Assembly (NCBI GenBank): GCA_022577435.1
Contig: JAKOON010000040.1
Span: 756,187-820,186, forward strand
Source: Embiotoca jacksoni
Taxonomy: Eukaryota; Chordata; Actinopteri; Embiotocidae
DNA length: 64,000 bases
Direction: 5' to 3'
Made by a program: the position numbers and the translations under genes
Shown here: positions 44,401 to 52,017 of the stretch, piece after piece
Layout: every line of letters starts with the position of its first letter
Position numbering within the stretch: position 1 is the stretch's first letter
Notes under the pieces: model-generated
Database searches by the model: none
What the model was told of the DNA's origin: nothing
What the model saw: only the letters and a program-made list of their open reading frames with translations

Positions 44401-46987
44401 TTAAAGTATATCTGAAGAGGCAGTTTATTGGTCGTCTGTTTGGTTTTGCAACTAAATCCTTTAAGTTCAGATGCTCATCGAAATGCAGCTGATCGAATAC
44501 GAGCGCTGCGTTCAAGATCGCACACGGTTTCTTTTTACTTTCAGTACGGACTGCAGCTACTTAGAGTATGTACTGTTGCATGTAGTATCATAAAAATGTG
44601 TCTTGACGTTTGACCCTCTTGGTCGTATCCTTCACCATCCATAGAGCGACATTTTAAGTGAAAAGAAAGAGGATGTGATTTGGAACGAGTAGCTTCCTTT
44701 TAACATTTCTTCCTCTTCCTCTTCTTCTTCCTCTTCCTCTTCTTCTTCTTCCTTTTGTGGGCGGAGCTTCAGCGCCACCAACTGTCTCTGCAGAGGATTG
44801 TGGGTCAGAACTTCCAGAGTATCATGCTGACCTGCAGACTGCAGATGTAGTACAACATCCTGGTACTTTCAACATACTAACTACTGGGACGTACTAAATC
44901 TGTTACAGAAGTATGGATACTGGAACAAGGGGGAGAAGTGGAGTGCCTTGAGATGGACAGTTGGTGGCGCTGATTCTCCACTAATGTGCTCGCAAACCAC
45001 AGAAGAAAAGAAGAAGATGAGGTGGAAATATAAATGGAAATATGACATTTCTGTTAGTTTCCTCTGGCTGCTTTTACACACATGAACGGAGATGATTATA
45101 AATAAATATTATTCAAGAGATTATATAACAGTTGGGAAGAGGAGCAACATTACGTCAACAGGTTACTGGATTACTTAGAAGTCAATCATAAATAAATATC
45201 AGATGTACGGCGGTGGGCCGGTGAGCTATAAAAGGAGGTCTGACACTCACCATGTGAGAGTTTTCAAAGATCCAGCAGCAGGTAAAAAAAAACAGCCAAT
45301 AATGTGAAAAACAGCCAAATGATTTGAGGAGGACGTGAACTGAAGAGATGCCTCCTGATCCACCAACAGACTCCTGCTGTCACCACCTGTTATCAGAAGA
45401 CGCTCGTTACGTCGGCTCATACAACACCGAGCTGAGGTGAAGCTTCCGTAGTGCTCACGAGCAAACTCAGAAGTCGTGAACATGAAAGCGAGACGGAGAG
45501 CAGCAACGTGATGTTTTCTACACTGATGCTGACCTCTGTCTCCTGTGTTGTCCTGGAGGTTCAGCCTGACCTCTCCTTCTCTCCTCTTCTCCTCCCCCTC
45601 TCCTCTCCTTTCCTCTCCCCTCCTCCCCTCTCCTCTCCTCCTCTCCTTTCCTTTCCTCTCCTCTCCTCTCCTCTCCTCCCTTCCCTTCCCTTCCCCTCTC
45701 CTCTCCCCTTTCCTCCTCTCCCTCTCCTCTCCTTTCCTCTCCTCTCCTCCTCTCCTCTCCTCCCTTCCCTTCCCCTCTCCTCTCCCCTCTCCTCCCCTCC
45801 TCTCCCCTCTCCTCCTCCCCCTCTCCTCTCCTTTCCTCTCCTCCCCTCTCCTCTCCTCCTCTCCTCTCCTCCCTTCCCTTCCCTTCCCCTCTCCTCTCCC
45901 CTTTCCTCCTCTCCTCCTCCCCTCCCCTCTCCTCCTCCCCCTCTCCTCTCCTTTCCTCTCCTCTCCTCCTCTCCTCTCCTCCCTTCCCTTCCCCTCTCCT
46001 CTCCTCTCCCCTCTCCTCCCCTCCTCTCCCCTCTCCTCCTCCCCCTCTCCTCTCCTTTCCTCTCCTCCCCTCCCCTCCTCTCCTCTCCTCTCCCACTCAC
46101 AGCAAGCCACACCTCGCCACCACCGCCTGCTTCGGCTGCAGGAGTCGCTGCAGCGCTGAGCGAAGGCAGTGAGAGGGTGGAGGTAGGTGGAGGGTGGAGG
46201 GAGGAGAGTGGAGGGAGGAGAGTGGAGGAGGGTGGATCTCCGAACAACTAGTTCTACATTTTAAAGGGATATTCTGAAAACATTCCTGCATTTTAATACC
46301 CAAATATATTGAGGTAAGATGTGCTACTTTTTCTGTTGTATTTTTAGAAATAATAGGACACTTAGTTTGAACTCATAATAGAGGTCACACAGTGAAGGTT
46401 TTCAGTTCAAATAATAAGGTCTGTTCCTGTTTGTTTGTTTGTTTTTTAATCTGAACCAAACAGTAAAAGGAACGCCAACACAAGACGTGCTGGATATGAC
46501 CAGCAGGTACAACGGAAACAGACTAAAACATGGTACAGTTCATTTATGTTTTATAATAATTTATCAATAATCTCTATACCTGCAGGTTTTTTGTTTTTTT
46601 TAACCAAACATACAAATTTAAATAACATGTTTTAAAATTGTCACATATGGAAACCGACATGCTAACGTTACAAAAACTACCATTTAATGATTTATATGTT
46701 TCAGAACCAAACATAAACATGGAAGTATGACGTTTTAAAACAGGGAAACAAACATGCTGACGTTTAAAAACTAAAACAATTTGATAGGAGCGTTTATTTT
46801 GGTAACTTCACGTTAAAGCAGTTTCTTTCCACCACAGGTAACCAGCTCCGTGTTGGTGCAACACCTCCCTCAGTAACCTGATTAACGGGGATGAGCGGCG
46901 CGGCGGCCGGCGGACAGCAGCTCCTACCTCCCGCTTCACGCTCCATAACAATTTCTCCTTGTACTCCTCCTCCGTGGAGCCCTCCAT
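2753..46987 (-). CDS. sgsm2: sgsm2, 5' part: coding exons 1 and 2, split by a 44.1-kb intron
   Basis: Small G protein signalling modulator 2 is a RUN- plus TBC-domain protein that acts on RAB GTPases in membrane traffic. Two exons are visible: join(46987..46928, 2828..2753) on the minus strand. They give residues 1-45, the stretch before the RUN domain. Exon 1 ends EKLLWSVKRE and exon 2 begins VKQIMEEAVT, then KKFVHEDSSHIIALC. From memory, human SGSM2 has KEKLLWNVKKE followed by the same VKQIMEEAVT and HIIALC. SGSM1 differs (HIISFC), so SGSM2 is preferred. Exon 1 is 60 bp (20 codons) and ends in phase 0. Exon 2 is 76 bp and ends in phase 1. Both donors and the acceptor fit consensus. The gene continues left of the window. 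Intron 1 is 44,099 bp, mostly satellite. Confidence 0.9.
3192..3525. mobile_element. MITE-like element with 14-bp terminal inverted repeats
   Basis: TCAGACCAAAGATT at 3192-3205 is matched by its exact reverse complement at 3512-3525. Weaker inverted similarity continues for about 14 bp inward, and no protein is encoded. That is the form of a short non-autonomous DNA transposon. No target-site duplication is evident, so the family is not assigned. It lies in sgsm2 intron 1. Confidence 0.4.
3526..5790. other. sgsm2 intron 1, mostly featureless; possible dispersed-repeat remnant near 3960-4090
   Basis: No gene is visible. Near 3960-4090 the segment with TTTATTTAAGCAGGCAAAAC and GGTGACCCGGCCAAGAA resembles a dispersed repeat tail common in fish genomes, recalled only approximately. 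The last bases before the satellite contain two copies of GTGGATGTA (5770-5778 and 5788-5796); the second runs into the first satellite unit. Confidence 0.35.
27872..31135. repeat. Higher-order satellite block, copy 1 of a 3,264-bp tandem duplication
   Basis: Rare unit variants at 28361 (ACGTAGTAG), 28485 (TACTACTTATTA), 29011 (TGTACTAGGT), 29731 (TGTACTCCGC), 30548 and 30724 (GTAACACG), 30869 (TATCACG) and 31133 (ATTCGAGG) all recur exactly 3,264 bp later. That offset is 204 units of 16 bp. Confidence 0.9.
31136..34399. repeat. Higher-order satellite block, copy 2 of the 3,264-bp duplication
   Basis: It carries the matching rare variants at 31625, 31749, 32275, 32995, 33812, 33988, 34133 and 34397. 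The constant offset over more than 3 kb means no unit has been gained or lost in either copy since duplication. Similarity breaks down shortly after 34430, where the following units differ. Confidence 0.9.
37440..37936. other. Intron 1 spacer with a short AT-rich tandem repeat
   Basis: Unique sequence follows the satellite. At about 37683-37747 there are three copies of a 19-bp unit close to ATATTTTGCGTGTATTTGT. No coding sequence is apparent. Confidence 0.5.
37937..38318. repeat. 19-bp near-palindromic minisatellite
   Basis: About 20 copies of CTTCAGGGAGGAGCCGCTC, with CAAGG for CAGGG and GGCTCTC for CCGCTC as the main variants. Each unit contains CTCCTTCAAGGAG or CTCCTTCAGGGAG, which can fold into a short hairpin. 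No unit has a stop, and 19 bases shift the frame by one, so all three plus-strand frames are open across it. These frames (Ser-Phe-Arg-Glu-Glu types) are not genes. Confidence 0.95.
38319..39289. other. Intron 1 sequence without clear features
   Basis: No repeat array, conserved coding stretch or RNA gene is seen. Short open frames here have no protein-like composition. Confidence 0.45.
39290..39690. mobile_element. Teleost dispersed non-autonomous element (fragment)
   Basis: The text includes CAGGCCTGTCAATCAAAC, an ACGCCCCC box, GGAGTCTATGGAGCCGGAGG and GACCTCTAGTGGCACTC, and ends near ACAGACCTGGAAG. I recognise this as the style of a dispersed element common in fish introns. The match is from memory and the borders are approximate. 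The 82-residue open frame inside it (39491-39739) is probably not a gene. Confidence 0.4.
39692..40175. repeat. 19-bp minisatellite (TCTGTAGTTTTATATCCAG)n
   Basis: About 25 copies. Variants are TTTGTAG for TCTGTAG, GTGG for GTAG and TTTAATATCC for TTTTATATCC. The last third is enriched in the TTTAATATCC form, so sequence types are regionally homogenised. It begins right at the end of the dispersed element. Confidence 0.95.
40176..41305. other. Intron 1 sequence, AT-rich, no gene seen
   Basis: Several short A-runs and T-rich stretches. No splice-bounded coding stretch, repeat array or RNA gene could be supported. Confidence 0.45.
41306..41449. repeat. (CA)n microsatellite
   Basis: Two CA runs are separated by a short AACACCTCATTCA interruption. 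The 228-residue open frame across this place has a His-Thr core and is an artefact. Confidence 0.97.
41450..42240. other. Intron 1 sequence without clear features
   Basis: Mixed-composition sequence. No array and no recognisable exon. Confidence 0.45.
42241..43869. repeat. 20-bp minisatellite, 81 copies in perfect register
   Basis: Unit GACCCACGATCCCCCTCTCC. First-half variants are GGCCCACGAT, GACCGACGAT and GACCAACGAT. Second-half variants are CCCCTGGTAC, CTCCCGCTCC and CTCCCTCTCC. All 81 units from 42241 to 43860 keep the 20-bp phase with no indel. The unit has no stop in any frame on either strand, so five overlapping open frames of 545-614 residues cross it (Pro/Ser/Arg-rich on plus, Gly/Arg-rich on minus). 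These are not evidence of a gene. It lies in sgsm2 intron 1. Confidence 0.98.
43870..44479. other. Intron 1 sequence without clear features
   Basis: No repeat array, coding exon or RNA gene could be supported. Confidence 0.45.
44480..45040. mobile_element. Fossil non-autonomous DNA transposon, possible
   Basis: The segment GAATACGAGCGCTGCGTTCA, then AGTATGTACTGTTGCATGTA, has the character of fish DNA-transposon remnants. TCAGCGCCACCAACTGTC at 44769-44786 is matched by an exact 18-bp reverse complement at 44956-44973, with CTTCTT-rich arms outside both copies. No transposase is visible. Family assignment and borders are uncertain. Confidence 0.35.
45041..45569. other. Intron 1 sequence without clear features
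   Basis: Mixed-composition sequence. No repeat array, coding exon or RNA gene could be supported. Confidence 0.45.
45570..46094. repeat. 525-bp uninterrupted pyrimidine tract
   Basis: Every base on the plus strand from 45570 to 46094 is C or T. It is built from CTCCT, TTTCC, CCCTT and CCCC blocks. The longer phrase around CTCCCCCTCTCCTCTCCTTT recurs near 45590, 45815, 45935 and 46038, giving a loose period of 105-120 bp. Long mirror-symmetric homopyrimidine DNA can form triplex (H-DNA). It sits about 830 bp downstream of sgsm2 exon 1. The Glu/Gly/Arg and Pro/Leu/Ser open frames over it are artefacts. Confidence 0.95.
46165..46236 (+). repeat. G-rich purine tract (GGAGG repeats)
   Basis: Repeated GGTGGAGGG and GGAGGAGAGTGGAGG motifs with several GGG runs close together give potential for a two-tetrad G-quadruplex on the plus strand. 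It follows the pyrimidine tract. Confidence 0.7.
46237..46927. other. First part of sgsm2 intron 1, AT-rich
   Basis: No exon or array is visible. A motif like AAACATGCTGACGTTTAAAA recurs weakly (around 46660 and 46750). Confidence 0.45.
46928..46987 (-). CDS. sgsm2: sgsm2 coding exon 1
   Basis: The start codon at 46987-46985 has a purine at -3 and G at +4, a good initiation context. Twenty codons run to GAG, followed by the donor GTAGGAG at 46927. The residues are acidic (STEEEY), then EKLLWSVKRE. Directly upstream of ATG the transcript carries four copies of GGAC. Confidence 0.88.
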
Positions 46988-47300
46988 GTCCGTCCGTCCG
47001 TCCGCGGTGCTTCACTACAGCTCGGTCTCCGCCGACACTCCCGGTCCGGTCCGGTCCGGTCCGCTGTCCCCGAACCTCGCTCCTTTTTATTCCTCGTTTC
47101 CTTCTTCCTTTCTCAGCTGGACTCTGACGCAGCCGAGCAGCTCGACGGTGACGTCAGAGGGCCCGCCCCCTCCGACTCCGCGGATCAATGGAGGGATGAG
47201 GGCGTCGAGGATTCAGCCTCCCCGCATCCAGCCCCGCCTCGCAGCCTCCCAGCATCCAGCTCTCCAACCTGTGGAGCTCACACGTTATTTTTAGCCTCTT
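46988..47300 (-). promoter_or_regulatory. sgsm2: sgsm2 5' UTR and core promoter
   Basis: This GC- and CpG-rich segment lies directly upstream of the sgsm2 ATG. On the minus strand the order is a GC box (GGGGGCGGG, 47162-47170), a full CRE palindrome TGACGTCA (47149-47156), a TATA-like GGAATAAAAAG (about 47083-47092), then a GGACC pentamer run (47041-47063) and four GGAC copies up to the ATG. Motif spacing fits transcription starting near 47050-47060. The start site itself is inferred. Confidence 0.65.
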
Positions 47301-47472
47301 CCTGAGGGGGGGAGAAAGAGGGGGTGGGGGGGGATGCTCGGATTGTCATTGCCTGCTACTTGTAATAATTCTCGTGTCTCGAGCAGCTCCTCACTGCGTC
47401 GTGACGTTGAACACGCGATGAGCTCATTGAACGCAGCTTTTCTTTAATGACTTCATTCATAAGCTCGCGCTG

Positions 47473-47512
47473 ACACACACACACACACACACACAGACAC
47501 ACACACACACAG

Positions 47513-47544
<32 letters not shown>

Positions 47545-47645
47545 ACACACACAGACACACACACACACAGACACAGACACACACACACACACAGACACAC
47601 ACACACAGACACACAGACACACAGACACACACACACACACACACA

Positions 47646-47696
<51 letters not shown>

Positions 47697-47704
47697 ACAC
47701 ACAC
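47473..47704. repeat. (CA)n array with CAGA interruptions
   Basis: CA dinucleotides are interrupted by ACAGAC at irregular intervals. The Cys-Val open frames on the minus strand are artefacts. It lies about 170 bp upstream of the promoter motifs of sgsm2. Confidence 0.97.
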
Positions 47705-47983
47705 CAGCAGGAGTGTGGAGAACGTGCTCTCTCTGAAGCACATGTTGTGGCCAGCCTGGTCTGCTGCAAAATACATGACGTCATAGCGCCGCGAGGCGCA
47801 GCCGGCTGCTCGGTGGGGACCCCGTCGGTAGGCTGCTGCTGGCGCCCCCGTGTGGGCTGAAGGTGCACCTGCAGCCGGCACGGCTCCCCTTCATGACAGA
47901 TAATCTACTTTTACATTAATACTCCAATATTACATCAAAAACACGTTCTAAAATATGATGTATGTGAGACTTCACAGAACTCT

Positions 47984-47989
47984 TTTATT
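47984..47989 (-). terminator. AATAAA polyadenylation signal, minus strand
   Basis: A canonical hexamer on the minus strand, 140 bp beyond the stop codon of the candidate terminal exon at 48129-48207. It supports a minus-strand transcript ending near 47965, upstream of the sgsm2 promoter. Confidence 0.4.
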
Positions 47990-48128
47990 GAATTAAACAC
48001 CAAACCAAGTGGTAAAAGCACAAAGTACACATTAATAATGGATCATGTAAAGAGTTCCTTTAACAAAGTACATCGATCTGATGTTAAAACTTTACGATCC
48101 TTCGCGTTTCCTCTTCACGGTGTTTCTG

Positions 48129-48207
48129 TCAGAGTCTCTTTACACACTGAGGTGGTTTCTTCTTCTTCTTCCTCTCATCGTCGTCTGCTGACTCGCTGGT
48201 TTGGGGT
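48129..48207 (-). CDS. Candidate terminal exon of an unidentified minus-strand gene
   Basis: The acceptor TCCCACCTCCCAG ends at 48208, and its pyrimidine-rich stretch is the edge of the 9-bp array. Joined in phase to the candidate exon at 50386-50455, the reading is an acidic-then-basic tail, TSESADDDERKKKKKPPQ, ending VKRL and TGA at 48131-48129. Such a tail suits a nuclear or nucleolar protein, but I do not recognise the family. A poly(A) hexamer follows at 47989. Support is splice consensus, phase agreement and composition only. An alternative phase gives an Arg-rich reading and a different stop. Confidence 0.35.
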
Positions 48208-48215
48208 CTGGGAGG

Positions 48216-50187
48216 TGGGATCGGAGGGATCGGAGGGATCGGTGGGATCGGTGGGATCGGAGGGATCGGAGGGATCGGTGGGATCGGAGGGATCGGAGGG
48301 ATCGGTGGGATCGGAGGGATCGGAGGGATCGGAGGGATCGGTGGAATCGGTGGGATCGGAGGGATCGGTGGGATCGGTGGAATCGGAGGGATCGGTGGGA
48401 TCGGAGGGATCGGAGGGATCGGTGGGATCGGAGGGATCGGAGGGATCGGTGGGATCGGAGGGATCGGAGGGATCGGAGGGATCGGTGGAATCGGTGGGAT
48501 CGGAGGGATCGGTGGGATCGGTGGAATCGGAGGGATCGGTGGGATCGGAGGGATCGGAGGGATCGGAGGGATCGGTGGAATCGGTGGGATCGGAGGGATC
48601 GGAGGGATCGGTGGGATCGGTGGGATCGGAGGGATCGGTGGGATCGGAGGGATCGGTGGGATCGGAGGGATCGGAGGGATCGGTGGGATCGGTGGGATCG
48701 GAGGGATCGGTGGGATCTGAGGGATCGGTGGAATCGGAGGGATCGGTGGGATCGGAGGGATCGGTGGAATCGGTGGGATCGGAGGGATCGGAGGGATCGG
48801 TGGGATCGGAGGGATCGGAGGGATCGGTGGGATCGGAGGGATCGGAGGGATCGGTGGGATCGGAGGGATCGGAGGGATCGGTGGGATCGGAGGGATCGGT
48901 GGGATCGGTGGGATCTGAGGGATCGGTGGAATCGGAGGGATCGGTGGGATCGGAGGGATCGGTGGGATCGGTGGAATCGGAGGGATCGGTGGGATCGGAG
49001 GGATCGGAGGGATCGGTGGAATCGGTGGGATCGGAGGGATCGGTGGGATCGGTGGAATCGGAGGGATCGGTGGGATCGGAGGGATCGGAGGGATCGGAGG
49101 GATCGGTGGAATCGGTGGGATCGGAGGGATCGGAGGGATCGGAGGGATCGGAGGAATCGGTGGAATCGGAGGGATCGGAGGGATCGGTGGGATCGGTGGG
49201 ATCTGAGGGATCGGTGGAATCGGAGGGATCGGTGGGATCGGAGGGATCGGAGGGATCGGAGGGATCGGTGGAATCGGAGGGATCGGTGGAATCGGAGGGA
49301 TCGGTGGGATCGGAGGGATCGGAGGGATCGGTGGGATCGGAGGGATCGGTGGGATCGGTGGGATCTGAGGGATCGGTGGAATCGGAGGGATCGGAGGGAT
49401 CGGTGGGATCGGAGGGATCGGTGGGATCGGTGGGATCGGAGGGATCGGAGGGATCGGAGGGATCGGTGGGATCGGAGGGATCGGAGGGATCGGAGGAATC
49501 GGTGGAATCGGAGGGATCGGAGGGATCGGTGGGATCGGAGGGATCGGTGGGATCGGTGGGATCTGAGGGATCGGTGGAATCGGAGGGATCGGAGGGATCG
49601 GTGGGATCGGAGGGATCGGTGGGATCGGTGGGATCTGAGGGATCGGTGGAATCGGAGGGATCGGTGGAATCGGAGGGATCGGTGGGATCGGAGGGATCGG
49701 AGGGATCGGTGGGATCGGAGGGATCGGAGGGATCGGAGGGATCGGTGGGATCGGAGGGATCGGAGGGATCGGAGGAATCGGTGGAATCGGAGGGATCGGA
49801 GGGATCGGAGGGATCGGTGGGATCGGTGGGATCTGAGGGATCGGTGGAATCGGAGGGATCGGTGGGATCGGAGGGATCGGAGGGATCGGAGGGATCGGTG
49901 GAATCGGAGGGATCGGTGGGATCGGAGGGATCGGAGGGATCGGTGGAATCGGAGGGATCGGTGGAATCGGAGGGATCGGAGGGATCGGTGGGATCGGAGG
50001 GATCGGTGGGATCGGAGGGATCGGAGGGATCGGTGGGATCGGAGGGATCGGAGGGATCGGAGGGATCGGTGGGATCGGAGGGATCGGAGGGATCGGTGGG
50101 ATCGGAGGGATCGGTGGGATCGGTGGGATCGGAGGGATCGGTGGGATCAGAGGGATCAGAGGGATCGGTGGGATCAGAGGGATCGTG
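48216..50187. repeat. 9-bp minisatellite (ATCGGAGGG / ATCGGTGGG), about 219 copies
   Basis: ATCGGAGGG and ATCGGTGGG units are mixed, with GGTGGAATC and ATCTGAGGG variants, ending in ATCAGAGGG units. The array keeps strict 9-bp phase for almost 2 kb, so plus-strand frames of 765 residues (Gly-Ser-Glu/Val) and 693 residues (Arg-Asp-Arg/Trp) stay open. The third frame is stopped by each ATCTGA unit. The cassette ATCTGAGGGATCGGTGGAAT recurs at least seven times (48714 to 49831), so multi-unit blocks have been copied. I do not regard any of these frames as a gene. Confidence 0.97.
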
Positions 50188-50385
50188 GACCTCCAGGAAA
50201 CTGGTCTCTGACGGGGTCTCGACGAATGTTCTGGTTCTGGTTCAGGGATCGAAGGTCTCTGACAGGGTCCAGAAGGTTTTAGGTGCTGAAGGGAGTTCAG
50301 TTTGTGGTGCTGGGGGATTCTGGGTTGATAAATGACTTGTTTAATATTTTATGTTACTTTTGTAGTCTCTCTCTCTCTCTCTAAC

Positions 50386-50455
50386 CTGGCTGGGATGTCT
50401 TCGTTGTCACAGCAACCCCAGATGTAAAGCCGGAACATGGCCCTCCGCAGTGGTT
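50386..50455 (-). CDS. Candidate penultimate exon of an unidentified minus-strand gene
   Basis: The frame reads PLRRAMFRLYIWGCCDNEDI, then PA and two bases, followed by donor AG-GTTAGAG at 50385. It joins in phase to the exon at 48207. The acceptor AGTGAGCAG at 50456 lacks a good pyrimidine tract. A stop lies just upstream in this frame, so the exon must begin near here. A second frame through the same bases is also open. Family unknown. Confidence 0.3.
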
Positions 50456-50956
50456 CTGCTCACTGCATCTCCTCTCCACACCTGAGTGTCCTCTTCATGT
50501 CAGTAAAACTAGCCATGTGAGTGAACTTCCCTTTGTTCCATCATGTGAACTCCTCACAGCAGGAGGAAGAGGAGGAGGAGGAAGAAGAGGAGGAGGAGGA
50601 GGAGGAACAGGTTCCTCCAGTCATGTCGGGTTGTTGTGCGTCTCCTTCCATCAGCACGAAGCCCAAAGCAGCTCAGAGCATCAGGATGACGAAGGAGGAA
50701 GAATTCATAAATTGTTTTATTAGTCACGCCACAGGTCGTGATGGACAGATGTCTTCTTCTTCTGAATCACACCGAGCAGCTCCACCAACTTCTAACAGGC
50801 CACAACAAACCAAGTCCCGTCTTCCCCAGGAAGGATCAGAGGTGACGGAGCGTCAGCGTCGCCTCTATCGTCCTGGCGACCAGCATCGTCCCTCCCTGAG
50901 TTGGCTGCCGACCCGCTTGACCGCCTGAGCCACTCAGTCTGTCACTAACTTACTCG
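50456..50956. other. Region with a GAG/GAA purine tract and a minus-strand AATAAA
   Basis: A purine tract (GAGGAGGAAGAAGAGG and similar) at about 50561-50608 encodes poly-Glu on the plus strand (135-residue frame 50521-50928) and poly-Ser on the minus strand. AATAAA on the minus strand at 50716-50721 could end the transcript of the exon candidate at 50957-51202. The plus-strand frame after the Glu run (VMSGCCASPS) has an acceptor-like CTCCTCACAG before it but no recognised family. Confidence 0.35.
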
Positions 50957-51202
50957 CTATCTGTTGCCCTGTAGAGGACGGTCCTTCAACGTCTCAAAAC
51001 CAAAATCCGGTTCCTGGAGAAAGTCTTCTTCCTCAGGAAACAAGCTCTCATAGCCAGAAACATGGTTGGTCCAGTAGGGAAACTCCTCCTCAGACCAGCA
51101 ACCACTGTACTCTCTCAGAACCTCCATCAACCTCAGAGGAGAGAAGGAGGAAGCCTTCATCATCAGCTTCCTCACCATCAGAGAGCAGAACCGAGCCGCG
51201 TC
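50957..51202 (-). CDS. Candidate exon of an unidentified minus-strand gene
   Basis: A good acceptor (GGGTGCTCGTCCTCGGGTCTGTCAG) precedes base 51202. The following frame is open for 81 codons to TAG at 50959-50957. Its composition is protein-like: ARFCSLMVRKLMMKA, LMEVLREYSGCWSEEEFPYW, then GYESLFPEEEDFLQ and FGFETLKD. The other two frames stop quickly. A strong donor-like CGA-GTAAGT follows the stop within a few bases, so this may be a last coding exon with a 3'-UTR intron, or an internal exon broken by a nonsense change. I do not recognise the family. Confidence 0.4.
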   Translation of the reverse strand, partial: DAARFCSLMVRKLMMKASSFSPLRLMEVLREYSGCWSEEEFPYWTNHVSGYESLFPEEEDFLQEPDFGFETLKDRPLQGNR

Positions 51203-51237
51203 CTGACAGACCCGAGGACGAGCACCCAGCCCCACAC

Positions 51238-51589
51238 CTTCATCATCCTGAGGGGACAGACGGGGGACAGACGGGGGACCTTCGTCATCCAGAGGGGACA
51301 GACGGGGGACCTTCATCATCCAGAGGGGACAGACGGGGGACCTTCGTCATCCTGAGGACCTTCGTCATCCTGAGGGGACAGACGGAGGACTTTCGTCATC
51401 CTGAGGGGACAGACAGGGGACCTTCGTCATCCTGAGGATCTTCATCATCCTGAGGGGACGGATGGTGGACCTTCATCATCTTGAGGGGACAGACGTGGGA
51501 CCTTCATCATCCTGAGGGGACAGACGGGGGACCTTCATCATCCTAAGCGGACAGATGGGGGACCTTCATCATCCTGAGGACCGGGAGGA
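51238..51589. repeat. 31-bp minisatellite
   Basis: Imperfect tandem units each contain CCTTCATCATCCTGAGGGGA followed by CAGACGGGGGA. Some copies are shortened to CCTTCGTCATCCTGAGGA. It abuts the acceptor side of the unidentified exon at 51202. Confidence 0.9.
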
Positions 51590-51850
51590 ACTTTGTCCTC
51601 CAGCACCACTGGGAGGAACTTTGTCCACCAGCACCACTGGGAGGAACCTGGGCCTCCAGCACCACCGGGAGGAACTTTAGCCTCCAGCACCACCGGGAGG
51701 AACTTTAGCCTCCAGCACCACTGGGAGGAACCTGGGCCTCCAGCACCACCGGGAGGAACCTTGGCCTCCAGCACCACCGGGAGGAACTTTAGCCTCCAGC
51801 ACCACTGGGAGGAACCTGGGCCTCTTGCACCACTGGGAGGAACCTTGGTC
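51590..51850. repeat. 28-bp minisatellite
   Basis: About nine units, each with CAGCACCACCGGGAGGAACT followed by TTAGCCTC, TTGTCCTC or TGGGCCTC. It runs directly after the 31-bp array, with which it shares no unit sequence. Confidence 0.9.
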
Positions 51851-52017
51851 TTGTTGTTAGGACGTCCAAATTACTCATTAAAAACCTGCAGCTGATCCAA
51901 AATGCTGCAGCAAGAGTACTGACAGGATTTCGCAAGAGAGATCATATTTCTCCAGTTTTAGCTTCTCTTCACTGGCTTCCTGTGAAATCAAGAATAGAAT
52001 TTAAAATGATCTTGATG

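Noticed and set aside
45247..46251. Long Glu/Gly/Arg and Pro/Leu/Ser frames on both strands
   Set aside because: Translation of a homopurine/homopyrimidine tract in sgsm2 intron 1.
48038..50335. 765- and 693-residue plus-strand frames (Gly-Ser-Glu/Val and Arg-Asp-Arg/Trp)
   Set aside because: A 9-bp stop-free repeat keeps frames open. Flanking residues show no family, and the left flank reads better as a minus-strand terminal exon.
50521..50928. 135-residue plus-strand frame with poly-Glu
   Set aside because: Purine microsatellite followed by composition without a recognised family; kept only as a note.
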